Shown here: piece by piece, positions 17,620 through 25,986 of the stretch
How the letters are laid out: each line of letters begins with the position of its first letter
Position numbering within the stretch: position 1 is the first letter of the stretch
Origin: Bacteroidaceae bacterium
GTDB taxonomy: Bacteria; Bacteroidota; Bacteroidia; Bacteroidales; Bacteroidaceae
Direction of reading: 5' to 3'
NCBI GenBank assembly: GCA_017471185.1
Contig: JAFUVZ010000002.1
Span: 1-51,813 of the forward strand
DNA length: 51,813 bases
Translations under genes and position numbers: made by a program
Notes under the pieces: generated by a model
Database searches by the model: none
Told to the model about the DNA's origin: nothing
What the model saw: the letters and a program-made list of their open reading frames with translations, nothing else

Positions 17620-17658
17620 AAAAGCGGGGAAAGTTTGATGCTTTCTCCGCTTTTCTTA
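17620..17658 (+). terminator. Rho-independent terminator after mmdB
   Basis: AAAAGCGG-G-GAAAG pairs with CTTTC-T-CCGCTTTT around a 7-base loop and runs into a T-rich tract. It closes the decarboxylase operon. Confidence 0.75.
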
Positions 17659-17689
17659 TTACCTTTATGCCAACAAAACTTATATCACC

Positions 17690-19534
17690 ATGAAGAAACT
17701 GTTTTCTATGTTGGGAGCTCTGATGCTCAGCTTCACCTCTCACGCCGCTACTATCGACAAGATTGACCCACCTTATTGGTATGCAGGACTCCAACAGGAG
17801 GAGCTGCAACTGATGGTTTATGGCCAGGACATTGGCTTCTCACAAGTATCTACCGATTATCCTGGGGTGGAGATTACGAATACTGTAACATTGGAGAGCC
17901 GCAACTATCTGCTGGTTTATCTGAATGTGAAGGATGCCAAGCCCGGGAAGATGCAGCTTACATTCAAGAAAGAAAAGCAGGAGCTGAAGCAGGAATATGA
18001 GTTGAAGGCACGGCAAAAGAAAGGTGAGGATCACAAAGGATTTGACAGCAGTGACGTGCTTTACCTGCTCATGCCCGACCGCTTTGCCAACGGTGACGAA
18101 AGCATTGACAACATCAAGGGTATGTCTGAGTATAAAGTGGACCGTGCCAATCCGAACGCCCGCCATGGCGGTGATATGAAAGGCATTGAGCAACACTTGG
18201 ATTACTTTACGGAACTGGGTGTCACGGCACTGTGGTTCACACCTGTATTAGAGAACAACATGAGGGGTGGCTCTTATCACGGATATGCCACTACCGACTA
18301 CTATAAGGTGGATCCTCGTTTCGGTTCCAACGAAGAGTATCGACAGCTGATTGCCAAGGCTCATGAAAAAGGACTGAAGGTGGTGATGGACATGATATTC
18401 AACCACTGTGGCAGTGAACATCGATGGCTGAAAGATATGCCTTCACGCGACTGGTTCAACCACTCAGACTATCAGGAGAATTACGTGCAGACCAACTACC
18501 GCCTGACACCTGTGGTTGACCCATACGCCTCCAAGCATGATTATGACCGTATGGCTAACGGATGGTTCGTGCGTACCATGCCCGACCTGAATCAGAACAA
18601 CCCTCATGTGATGCAGTATCTGCTGCAGACCAGTGTGTGGTGGGTGGAATACGCTGATATCGATGGCATCCGCATGGACACCTATCCGTATGCAGACTAT
18701 CAGGCGATGAGCCACTGGATGCAGACCATCAACAAGGAATATCCTAACTTCAACGTGGTGGGCGAGTCATGGGTGACAGAACCTGCCTTCACAGCTTGGT
18801 TCCAGAAGGATTCCAAACTGGCGAAGCCTTTGAACAGCCACCTAACCACTGTGATGGACTTCAGTTTCTTCGACAAAGTGAACATCGCCAAGAAGGAACA
18901 GAGCGACGGACAAGGCAGGGGACTTGACCGTATCTACAACAATTTTGTGTATGACTTCCTCTACCCTAACCCGCTCTCTGTGCTGACATTCATCGAGAAC
19001 CATGACACCGACCGCTATCTGGAAGAAGGTGCAGACTTCGCTTCACTGAAGCAAGCTGCCACTCTCTTACTGACCGTGCCACGCATTCCACAGCTGTATT
19101 ATGGCACAGAGGTTTTGATGAATGGTGTGAAGAACAAGAGTGATGGTTACGTGCGTAAGGATTTCCCCGGAGGATGGAAGGGTGACAAAGAGAATGCTTT
19201 CACACGGGCAGGAAGAACTGCTGCACAGAATGAGAGTTTCGACTTCTACAAGACTATCCTGCACTGGCGTCAGGGCAATGAGGTGATCAGTAAGGGAAGC
19301 ATGACACATTTCATTGTAGAAAATGGCGTTTACGCTTATGCCCGTCAGTATAATGACAAGACGGTATTCGTGATCTTGAACGGCAATGATAAGGAGACCA
19401 CCGCAGACCTAAGTATTTATGCGGAGATTCTGCAAGGAATCAGCCAAGGCAAGGATGTGCTGACAGGCAAGAACATCCAGTTAGGGAAAGAGCTAAAGAT
19501 GCAGCCCAGGGAAACATTGCTACTGGAACTTTAA
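17690..19534 (+). CDS. GH13 alpha-amylase family protein (neopullulanase/SusA-like), exported
   Basis: This 614-residue protein has a signal peptide (residues 1-19) and an N-terminal cyclomaltodextrinase-type beta domain at about 20-110 (IDKIDPPYWYAGLQQEELQL). The GH13 barrel follows. Catalytic residues are visible: nucleophile Asp330 in DGIRMDTY, acid Glu359 in VVGESWV, and Asp439 in ENHDTDR. It should cut alpha-1,4 (perhaps also alpha-1,6) glucans in the periplasm. Its closest known counterpart is SusA/neopullulanase, but no susC/susD or other sus gene is next to it. A weak -7 element TACCTTTA (17660-17667) lies between the mmdB terminator and the start. Confidence 0.92.
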   Translation: MKKLFSMLGALMLSFTSHAATIDKIDPPYWYAGLQQEELQLMVYGQDIGFSQVSTDYPGVEITNTVTLESRNYLLVYLNVKDAKPGKMQLTFKKEKQELKQEYELKARQKKGEDHKGFDSSDVLYLLMPDRFANGDESIDNIKGMSEYKVDRANPNARHGGDMKGIEQHLDYFTELGVTALWFTPVLENNMRGGSYHGYATTDYYKVDPRFGSNEEYRQLIAKAHEKGLKVVMDMIFNHCGSEHRWLKDMPSRDWFNHSDYQENYVQTNYRLTPVVDPYASKHDYDRMANGWFVRTMPDLNQNNPHVMQYLLQTSVWWVEYADIDGIRMDTYPYADYQAMSHWMQTINKEYPNFNVVGESWVTEPAFTAWFQKDSKLAKPLNSHLTTVMDFSFFDKVNIAKKEQSDGQGRGLDRIYNNFVYDFLYPNPLSVLTFIENHDTDRYLEEGADFASLKQAATLLLTVPRIPQLYYGTEVLMNGVKNKSDGYVRKDFPGGWKGDKENAFTRAGRTAAQNESFDFYKTILHWRQGNEVISKGSMTHFIVENGVYAYARQYNDKTVFVILNGNDKETTADLSIYAEILQGISQGKDVLTGKNIQLGKELKMQPRETLLLEL

Positions 19535-19536
19535 AG

Positions 19537-19581
19537 AAAAGGAGGGAGGTGCCTTAGCGAAGGGGCTTCCCTCCTTTTTTT
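19537..19581 (+). terminator. Rho-independent terminator after the GH13 gene
   Basis: AAGGAGGGA pairs with TCCCTCCTT, with further pairs inside, followed by seven T. It starts 3 bases after the stop codon. Confidence 0.75.
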
Positions 19582-19898
19582 AATGGAGACTGGAAATTCT
19601 TTTTTACTATGAGTTCACATATTATAAAAGACAGTAACAGCCATATCTTGCGATATGGTCTGAAAATATGCCTCACGGGAAAAATATTCGTCCCTCACGA
19701 GGGACAAAAAAATCTCTCGTGAGGGACGAAAAAAAAGGTAATTGGAGAGGGACTATTGACCGGAGGTCACAAAAATAGTTTTTTCCTTATCAGATAAAAA
19801 GAAAAAACGGGGATAGCAAAGACCTCCAAGAAGCACGGAAAGGAACACAGAAAAAGCCATTCCTAATGTGCCCCCTGTCCAACAATTGGCAGCAAAGC
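19582..19898. other. Intergenic stretch with an inverted repeat
   Basis: Apart from the repeat at 19689-19728, I see no gene or promoter here. The sequence is AT-rich, begins with a single AATGGAG heptamer and lies between convergent genes. Confidence 0.5.
19689..19728. repeat. Perfect 13-base inverted repeat containing a nested palindrome
   Basis: CGTCCCTCACGAG (19689-19701) is repeated inverted as CTCGTGAGGGACG (19716-19728). The left part is itself a palindrome, GTCCCTC-AC-GAGGGAC. A run of eight A follows on the plus strand. It could terminate transcription on either strand or be a dispersed repeat. Confidence 0.7.
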
Positions 19899-20462
19899 CT
19901 ATTTCTTATCCTTGAAATAGCGGTTGTACAGACCTTCGAAGCCCTTGCCGTGACGAGCCTCATCCTTAGCCATTTCATGAACAGTGTCATGAATAGCGTC
20001 TAAGTTCAGCGCCTTAGCCTTTACAGCCAGTTTCTTCTTACCCTCGCAAGCACCTTTCTCTGCCATCATACGCTTATAGAGGTTGGTCTTGGTGTCCCAG
20101 ACAACCTCGCCCAGCAGTTCCGCATAGCGGGAAGCATGGTCAGCCTCCTCGAAAGCATAACGCTTGAAAGCCTCTGCGATTTCAGGATAGCCTTCACGGT
20201 CAGCCTGACGGCTCATTGCCAGGTACATACCTACCTCTGAACATTCACCGTTAAAATCGTGTACCAGTCCTTCATAAATTTCAGGATCAACACCTTTAGC
20301 GATGCCTACCACATGCTCGTCAGCGAAAACCAACGGTCCATCAGCCTCTTCTTCTACAATCTCAACAAACTTGGAAGCAGGAACCTTACACTGGGGGCAG
20401 CGTTCAGGAGCTTCATCTCCCTCATGGATATAGCCACAAACAGTACATCTAAATTTCTTCAT
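19899..20462 (-). CDS. Reverse rubrerythrin (N-terminal rubredoxin, C-terminal diiron domain)
   Basis: This 187-residue protein starts with a rubredoxin-type FeS4 site (Cys6, Cys9, Cys22, Cys25; [12 protein letters not shown] and RCPQCKVP). A ferritin-like four-helix domain follows, with the diiron ligands in [19 protein letters not shown] and [10 protein letters not shown]. The domain order is opposite to classical rubrerythrin. It acts as a cytoplasmic peroxide reductase, protecting an anaerobe from oxidative stress. It is divergent from nadE, with overlapping promoters between them. Confidence 0.93.
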   Translation of the reverse strand: MKKFRCTVCGYIHEGDEAPERCPQCKVPASKFVEIVEEEADGPLVFADEHVVGIAKGVDPEIYEGLVHDFNGECSEVGMYLAMSRQADREGYPEIAEAFKRYAFEEADHASRYAELLGEVVWDTKTNLYKRMMAEKGACEGKKKLAVKAKALNLDAIHDTVHEMAKDEARHGKGFEGLYNRYFKDKK

Positions 20463-20512
20463 AAAACACAGATTTAAACAATTAGTAATTCATTTTTCAT
20501 ATCTCCAGTTTA

Positions 20513-20560
20513 CAAAGATAAGAAAAGATTTGTAATGATGAAACAATTTAGGTATTTTTG
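20513..20560. promoter_or_regulatory. Overlapping divergent promoters of reverse rubrerythrin and nadE
   Basis: Minus strand: TTTC (20543-20540), 19 bases, TATCTTTG (20520-20513), towards the rubrerythrin gene. Plus strand: TTTG (20529-20532), 20 bases, TATTTTTG (20553-20560), towards nadE. The two promoters share DNA, so polymerases would compete for the site. Confidence 0.65.
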
Positions 20561-20579
20561 TACAAAAAAAAATGATACT

Positions 20580-22505
20580 ATGAAATACGGATATGTGAAA
20601 GTGGCTGCCGCCATACCTGGCGTAAAGGTGGCAGACTGTATGTATAACGCCCAAGAAATAGAAAAACAGATTGTAGAGGCTAACGAGCAAGGGGTGGAAA
20701 TCATTACCTTTCCTGAGCTGGCACTGACTGCCTACACTTGCGGAGACCTGTTCGCCCAGCAGTTGCTGTTAGACGAAGCGGAACGCGGACTGATGCTGAT
20801 TATGGACCACACGCGCCAGATGGACATCATCTCCATCATTGGCCTGCCTGTCTGCGTGCACGGCATGCTGCTGAACGCTGCCGCCGTGATACAGCATGGC
20901 AAAGTACTGGGCGTTGTTCCGAAATATTACCTGCCCAATTACAAGGAATTTTACGAGATGAGATGGTTTACATCCGGCGACATGATCAAGCAGGAGAATG
21001 TGAGGTTGTGCGGACAGTTGGTTCCCGTTTCCTTCGACATGATCTTTGAGACTCCTGACGCTGTGTTTGGCGTGGAAATCTGTGAGGATGTGTGGGCGCC
21101 TATTCCTACCAGTTCGATGCTGACGCTGAAGGGGGCTGACCTTATCTTCAACCTCTCCTCTACCGACGAGTGCATCGGCAAGCACGATTATCTGTGCCAG
21201 TTGCTGAGCCAGCAGTCAGCCAGAAGTATGTGCGGCTATATTTTCAGTTCCAGCGGTTTCGGAGAATCAACTACCGATGTGGTTTTCGCTGGCAACGCCT
21301 TGATTTATGAGAACGGCAACCTGCTGGCCCGCAGCAAACGCTTCGAGATGGATCCGCAATTAGTCATCAGCGAGATTGACATTGAGATGCTTCGCGGCGA
21401 AAGACGTGTGAACACCACCTTCGCTACCAGCATGAGGCAGTTTATCGGCAAGGAAGCCTTGAGAGTGAACATCGACAGAGTGGCTGACACTCCTCTCGAA
21501 CTGACACGCCAATATGAGCCACACCCCTTTGTACCTAATGGCCCGAAGTTAGACGAGCGTTGCGAGGAGGTATTCTCCATTCAAGTGGCCGGCCTGGCAC
21601 AGCGACTGCTGCACACTCATACCCGGACAGCCGTGGTAGGCATCTCCGGAGGACTGGACTCTACCCTCGCCCTGCTGGTATGCGTGAAGACCTTCGACAA
21701 ACTGCATCGTGACCGAAAAGACATCGTGGGCATCACGATGCCCGGATTCGGCACTACAGACCGTACCTACAACAATGCACTGACGCTGATGAGAGCCTTG
21801 GGGGTGACGGTGCGGGAGATTAGCATCAAAGACGCCTGTATCCAGCATTTCAAGGACATCGGTCATGATGTGAACAACCACGATGTGACCTATGAGAACT
21901 CACAAGCCCGCGAACGCACACAGATACTGATGGATGTGGCCAACCAGCTGAACGGAATGGTGATCGGTACGGGAGACCTCTCAGAGTTAGCGTTAGGATG
22001 GGCAACCTACAATGGCGACCACATGTCGATGTACGGAGTAAACGGCAGTGTCCCCAAGACATTGGTAAAACACCTGGTGAAATGGGTAGCGCTCCATGAT
22101 ATGGACGAAGTATCTAAAGACACCTTATTAGATATAGTGGATACACCAATCAGTCCGGAGCTGATTCCCGCTGACGAGCAAGGCAACATCAAGCAGATAA
22201 CAGAAGACTTAGTGGGTCCATACGAGCTACACGATTTCTTCATCTACTACTTCATGCGCTTCGGTTTCAGTCCTGCCAAGATATTCCTGCTTGCCCAGCG
22301 AAGCTTTGCCGGAGTCTATGATGATGACACCATCAAGAAATGGCTCAAGACATTCTGCCGCAGGTTCTTCAACCAGCAGTTCAAACGTTCCTGTCTGCCT
22401 GACGGACCCAAGGTCGGTAGTATCTCCCTGAGTCCGAGGGGCGACTGGCGTATGCCGAGCGACGCATCATCCACTTCATGGCTGAAAGAAGCGGAAGGGT
22501 TATAA
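20580..22505 (+). CDS. nadE: Glutamine-dependent NAD+ synthetase
   Basis: This 641-residue two-domain enzyme makes NAD+ from deamido-NAD+, ATP and glutamine. The N-terminal nitrilase-type glutaminase has its triad at Glu46 (FPELALTAY), Lys115 (PKYYLPNY) and Cys168 (GVEICEDVW). The C-terminal synthetase has the pyrophosphate loop SGGLDS at 356-361. The start at ATG 20580 is chosen. An in-frame ATG at 20535 would add 15 residues that overlap the promoter (TATTTTTG at 20553-20560) and that the family lacks. A bidirectional terminator follows. Confidence 0.96.
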   Translation: MKYGYVKVAAAIPGVKVADCMYNAQEIEKQIVEANEQGVEIITFPELALTAYTCGDLFAQQLLLDEAERGLMLIMDHTRQMDIISIIGLPVCVHGMLLNAAAVIQHGKVLGVVPKYYLPNYKEFYEMRWFTSGDMIKQENVRLCGQLVPVSFDMIFETPDAVFGVEICEDVWAPIPTSSMLTLKGADLIFNLSSTDECIGKHDYLCQLLSQQSARSMCGYIFSSSGFGESTTDVVFAGNALIYENGNLLARSKRFEMDPQLVISEIDIEMLRGERRVNTTFATSMRQFIGKEALRVNIDRVADTPLELTRQYEPHPFVPNGPKLDERCEEVFSIQVAGLAQRLLHTHTRTAVVGISGGLDSTLALLVCVKTFDKLHRDRKDIVGITMPGFGTTDRTYNNALTLMRALGVTVREISIKDACIQHFKDIGHDVNNHDVTYENSQARERTQILMDVANQLNGMVIGTGDLSELALGWATYNGDHMSMYGVNGSVPKTLVKHLVKWVALHDMDEVSKDTLLDIVDTPISPELIPADEQGNIKQITEDLVGPYELHDFFIYYFMRFGFSPAKIFLLAQRSFAGVYDDDTIKKWLKTFCRRFFNQQFKRSCLPDGPKVGSISLSPRGDWRMPSDASSTSWLKEAEGL

Positions 22506-22509
22506 TAAA

Positions 22510-22543
22510 AAATAGAAGGCTGCCAAATGGCAGCCTTCTATTT
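22510..22543. terminator. Bidirectional terminator between nadE and outer-membrane protein gene
   Basis: A perfect 15-base stem: AAATAGAAGGCTGCC (22510-22524) pairs with GGCAGCCTTCTATTT (22529-22543) around AAAT. The A-rich and T-rich flanks let it work for both convergent genes. Confidence 0.85.
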
Positions 22544-22558
22544 ATACCCTTTGTACTC

Positions 22559-24127
22559 TTAGAATCTTACACCCAGTGTCAGGAGAGCCTGGCTTCGTGA
22601 GTTTGTAACCTTCGTGACAGACGAAGCAGAAGGGTAGATGACATTGCCCTGCTTCACTACGAACGGATACATATTTGAGTTATAAGTGTCAAACTTATAA
22701 GCCAGGTCAGCATAGAACATACTGCCACGATAGCCTACACCGAAGGTAACGGTATGACGGTCGCCTGTGTTGGCATAATCCGTGTCGGTCTGGATTGAGT
22801 AATACGGCAGATCCTTATAAGCATTGTCATTGAAGATGGCAGTGCGGTAGTTATAACCTGCCCGGATACCGAACTCGGGTATCGGCTTGAACTCTGCACC
22901 TACCTTGAATGTGCTGACAGCCTTCAGCATGCTACGGGTAGAATTCTCAAAATCCATATATTCGTCATAACCGTCAACATCCTTGAACTTCAGCTTGGAA
23001 TAGTCCTCATACTCATATTCAGCGTCAAAAGCAAACATACTGCCCACTGTAGAAGCGACACTGACATTGAAGAGCCAAGGAGTGTTCAACTTAAACGGGC
23101 GAACCATTTCACCACGACTTGAAATCTGCTCTGGGGTATAGACATCATAATCGTACAGATTTCCGTCAGAAGCATCGAGCACCGTAGAGGTCAAGCGAGC
23201 TGAGGTCTTATACTCCAGGTCATAGAATGTAGGGGAATGAACAGCCAAGCCGAAACGGAATGGAGAATCCTCGAACGGACGGAAGATAGCGCCAAGCTTA
23301 AAGTTAACGCCCGTTCCCACGATGCGGTTCCAGCTGGCCAGGTCATAACCTTCAAGCTGTGTGCCAGGATAGTCTTCCACATAATAAGTGTATTTCCTAT
23401 ACTTCATATCGTTAATGCCAAGCGTAAAGCCCAGATACACACGGTCGTTGAAGTTAAGGCCCAAGTTGAAGCTATACTCATCCAAGCCACCTCGCTCCTC
23501 TACATCAAGTTGTCCGAGACCCTGGTCATACATGCCGATATACTCTTCATTCTCTCCAACAGGATCAATCACGGCTCCATAGTAGCCGATAGCCGACAGC
23601 CAGCCAATCTCGTCATTCTCAAAAGCATTATCCCAAGCATCATATTTAATACCGTCAGCCTGCTGTGCCATCTGGAGCGTCTGGGTGAAATCTCCCAGTC
23701 CTCCGGAGAATCTCTGTTTGCGGTAGAAAGACTTAGCCCTACGGTAGTTGAAACCGAAGTTCACATACCTCAGCGCAGTGGTGTTGCCTATCTTTGAGGA
23801 ATAAACGAAGCCAATCTGGTCGAAATCGCCCCTCAAATCATCCTTCTTGTATGTTCCGTCGAGCGTCTTGCTCTTGGAATTGTAGGCTGACAAACCGAAA
23901 GTTGTCTGAAGATCGCTGCTTCGGTAGATACCGATACCGCCAGGATTGGTATTCATGGTGGAGATGTCTCCACCCAAGGCACTCATGGCACCACCCATAC
24001 TGACGAAACGGGCTGTACCGTTCAAATCCTTATCCACGAACTTAGCCGCATCATATACTGTCTGGGCAGCAACAGGGGCTGACAAGAAAATCAAGCCCCA
24101 TGCAACCATCAAAAACTTATTCTTCAT
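22559..24127 (-). CDS. OmpP1/FadL-like outer-membrane beta-barrel protein
   Basis: From ATG 24127 the protein has 522 residues and a signal peptide (KNKFLMVAWGLIFLSAPVAAQ). The front of the mature chain is GTARFVSMGGAMSALGGD and TNPGGIGIYRSSDL, the conserved plug-like start of OmpP1/FadL/TodX proteins. A barrel with alternating aromatic strands follows, ending in ALLTLGVRF with a C-terminal Phe. Such proteins carry hydrophobic or other small substrates across the outer membrane; this substrate is unknown. Upstream in-frame starts (24151, or TTG 24163) run into palindromic element B, so 24127 is preferred. Confidence 0.82.
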   Translation of the reverse strand: MKNKFLMVAWGLIFLSAPVAAQTVYDAAKFVDKDLNGTARFVSMGGAMSALGGDISTMNTNPGGIGIYRSSDLQTTFGLSAYNSKSKTLDGTYKKDDLRGDFDQIGFVYSSKIGNTTALRYVNFGFNYRRAKSFYRKQRFSGGLGDFTQTLQMAQQADGIKYDAWDNAFENDEIGWLSAIGYYGAVIDPVGENEEYIGMYDQGLGQLDVEERGGLDEYSFNLGLNFNDRVYLGFTLGINDMKYRKYTYYVEDYPGTQLEGYDLASWNRIVGTGVNFKLGAIFRPFEDSPFRFGLAVHSPTFYDLEYKTSARLTSTVLDASDGNLYDYDVYTPEQISSRGEMVRPFKLNTPWLFNVSVASTVGSMFAFDAEYEYEDYSKLKFKDVDGYDEYMDFENSTRSMLKAVSTFKVGAEFKPIPEFGIRAGYNYRTAIFNDNAYKDLPYYSIQTDTDYANTGDRHTVTFGVGYRGSMFYADLAYKFDTYNSNMYPFVVKQGNVIYPSASSVTKVTNSRSQALLTLGVRF

Positions 24128-24152
24128 ATCTATCAATTTTATATTATTCATT

Positions 24153-24335
24153 ATGTTACGCAAGTAATGATACTTTTGTCAAAAACGCCCTGAAGGGGCA
24201 ACAGCATTACATCAGGGCTTTTGCCCTTACAGGGCGAACTCCTCAGATTGCCTTTATACCCAGGGCGATGCCCTGGGCTATGGGCTCTCTGCCCCTTCGG
24301 GGCGATATTCAGCCGCATATTCATTCCACACTTCA
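24153..24335 (+). repeat. Modular palindromic intergenic element, copy B (shortened)
   Basis: The left end ATGTTACGCAAG (24153-24164) matches the element terminus with two changes. The hairpin has arms 24186-24205 and 24217-24236 (CGCCCTGAAGGGGCAACAGC against GCTTTTGCCCTTACAGGGCG). A CCCAGGGC...GCCCTGGG palindrome and GCCCCTTCGGGGC follow. The GGCCTGAAAGGCC module and first CCCAGGGC module of copy C are missing. It fills the gap between two minus-strand genes. Confidence 0.75.
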
Positions 24336-25808
24336 TTAGCGAGTTCTTGTACCGCCGCCGCCACCGCCACCGCGGGAGCCACCGCCGCCACCGCCGCCGC
24401 TGAAGCCACCGCCACTTGAGCGAGTTGCGCCGCCAGAGCTGAAGCCACCACCACTATATGAGCGAGAAGAGCTTGAACTGCCAGAGTAGCTGCGGGTAGA
24501 GCCGCTTGATGCTCCACTGTAAGAGCGAACGCGTGGACTACTGCTTGAGCCGGTAGAGTAGCTGCGGTTGGAAGAAGTGCTGCCGCTTGGAGTGTAAGAG
24601 CGAGAGCGTACTGCATTGTTACTTGAACTGCTTCTTACCGTTGCTCCGCTACGGGTATTGATTGATGTCCCGGCATTGCTCCTAACGCCAGTGCTGTTGC
24701 TGCGAACGCCAGTTGAGTTGCTGCGAACGCCAGTGCTGTTGCTACGAACACCAGTTGAGTTGCTACGAACCGCCGTACCACTGCGAGTACCTATCACACG
24801 CCCGGCATTACTGCGGGTGGCGCTTCTGACAGTACCGTTGTCAGAACGGACGCCAGCCGTATTGTTACGGGTACGTACAGAAGAACGGGCACCACTACCT
24901 ACACCATAGCTTGAACCACCAACGCCACGACGGGTATTGCTTGAATAGCTGCTACGTGCTCCCGGCTGTCCGCGGAAAGTAACGTTCTGCGGGCGATAGT
25001 GATAGCCACCCCAACCATAGTAGTGGTGAGGACCGTGCCAACCAGCATACCAGCCGCCATACCAACCGGTGTACCAAGGGCTATACCAAGGAGAGTACCA
25101 TGAAGAATACCATCCACCGTGCCAAGGTCCCCATCCCCAGCCACTGTACCAAGAGGTGTAGTACCAAGGGCTGTGCCAAGGAGAATACCACGTGCTATAC
25201 CATCCCCAGCCAACGGTCGAGAATCTCCAGTCATACCACAGACGGTTGGTAAATGTCGGGAACACGTATGCATAATAGTCATCCACAAACACATTCCACT
25301 CCCACGAGTTCAAACCGTAAACCACATCCCAGTAATAAGGGCTGCTGATGCTGATTGCGAAACGAGGGTTACGGAAACGGATGATGCGGGTGGCATATTC
25401 GTAGTCGTCGGCATTGCCGTCGAAACCGTTCACCCATTCGCCATCAAGCTCTTCATCATAATTGGTATCACCGTTCACCACAGCAGTCTCATTGCTTACA
25501 GTGCCACCGTTGCTACCATTGGCATACCTACGGTTATATTCATCCACATTGCGCTTATTCTGCCTATTACCTTTCACCACTACCTTGGTACCGGCAGGAA
25601 CCGTAACGGTAGCAGCAGGAGTTCCAGACTTAACGACCACAGTTTTGCGTGCTGCATCAGCCTCTGTTTTCTGCTCCGCAGCCTTCACTTCTTCCTTCTT
25701 GGTCTTAGAAGGAATGTAATAAAGGTCGTCAACCACGTTCTGAGCCATCACCAGGAAAGGTGCGCACAAAACCATCAGCAATAAAACAATCGACTTCTTC
25801 ATATCCAT
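24336..25808 (-). CDS. Secreted low-complexity protein rich in Trp/Tyr, Ser/Arg and Gly
   Basis: This 490-residue protein has a signal peptide (KKSIVLLLMVLCAPFLVMAQ). I do not recognise a family. Residues 25-165 are ordinary in composition. About 167-270 are extremely rich in Trp and Tyr in a repeating WYSPW / GWYGGW pattern. About 280-345 are Arg/Ser/Gly-rich. About 346-376 hold four copies of the heptapeptide SNSTGVR, followed by RSYSG-type repeats and a tail of Gly runs. It looks like an adhesive, matrix or surface-layer protein, but that is inference. No sorting signal of the type IX system is evident at the C-terminus. Confidence 0.72.
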   Translation of the reverse strand: MDMKKSIVLLLMVLCAPFLVMAQNVVDDLYYIPSKTKKEEVKAAEQKTEADAARKTVVVKSGTPAATVTVPAGTKVVVKGNRQNKRNVDEYNRRYANGSNGGTVSNETAVVNGDTNYDEELDGEWVNGFDGNADDYEYATRIIRFRNPRFAISISSPYYWDVVYGLNSWEWNVFVDDYYAYVFPTFTNRLWYDWRFSTVGWGWYSTWYSPWHSPWYYTSWYSGWGWGPWHGGWYSSWYSPWYSPWYTGWYGGWYAGWHGPHHYYGWGGYHYRPQNVTFRGQPGARSSYSSNTRRGVGGSSYGVGSGARSSVRTRNNTAGVRSDNGTVRSATRSNAGRVIGTRSGTAVRSNSTGVRSNSTGVRSNSTGVRSNSTGVRSNAGTSINTRSGATVRSSSSNNAVRSRSYTPSGSTSSNRSYSTGSSSSPRVRSYSGASSGSTRSYSGSSSSSRSYSGGGFSSGGATRSSGGGFSGGGGGGGSRGGGGGGGTRTR

Positions 25809-25932
25809 AATCTTTTTTTAAATTATAATTCCTTTTACACCTTTTAAACACCCGAAAGTAATCATTACTGCGCACATCCACAAATAAATTTGAAAAAAAC
25901 TTTAGCTTTGTAGATTTTTTTAACCAAAATGC

Positions 25933-25963
25933 TTTTACGATAACAAAAAAGACTATATCTTTG
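25933..25963 (+). promoter_or_regulatory. Promoter of the CapD-like gene
   Basis: TTTT (25933-25936), 19 bases, then TATCTTTG (25956-25963) gives a perfect -7 and a near -33, 23 bases before the start codon. Confidence 0.65.
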
Positions 25964-25986
25964 TAGCGGTAAATTTACGTGAATGT

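Noticed and set aside
17690-22505. A starch-utilisation (sus-like) locus around the GH13 gene
   Set aside because: No susC, susD, regulator or second glycoside hydrolase is adjacent; flanks are the mmd operon and reverse rubrerythrin, each with its own terminator or promoter.
24899-25784. Long plus-strand ORFs opposite the Trp-rich protein
   Set aside because: They result from the biased codon use of the repeats on the minus strand; they lack signal, domain or upstream context.
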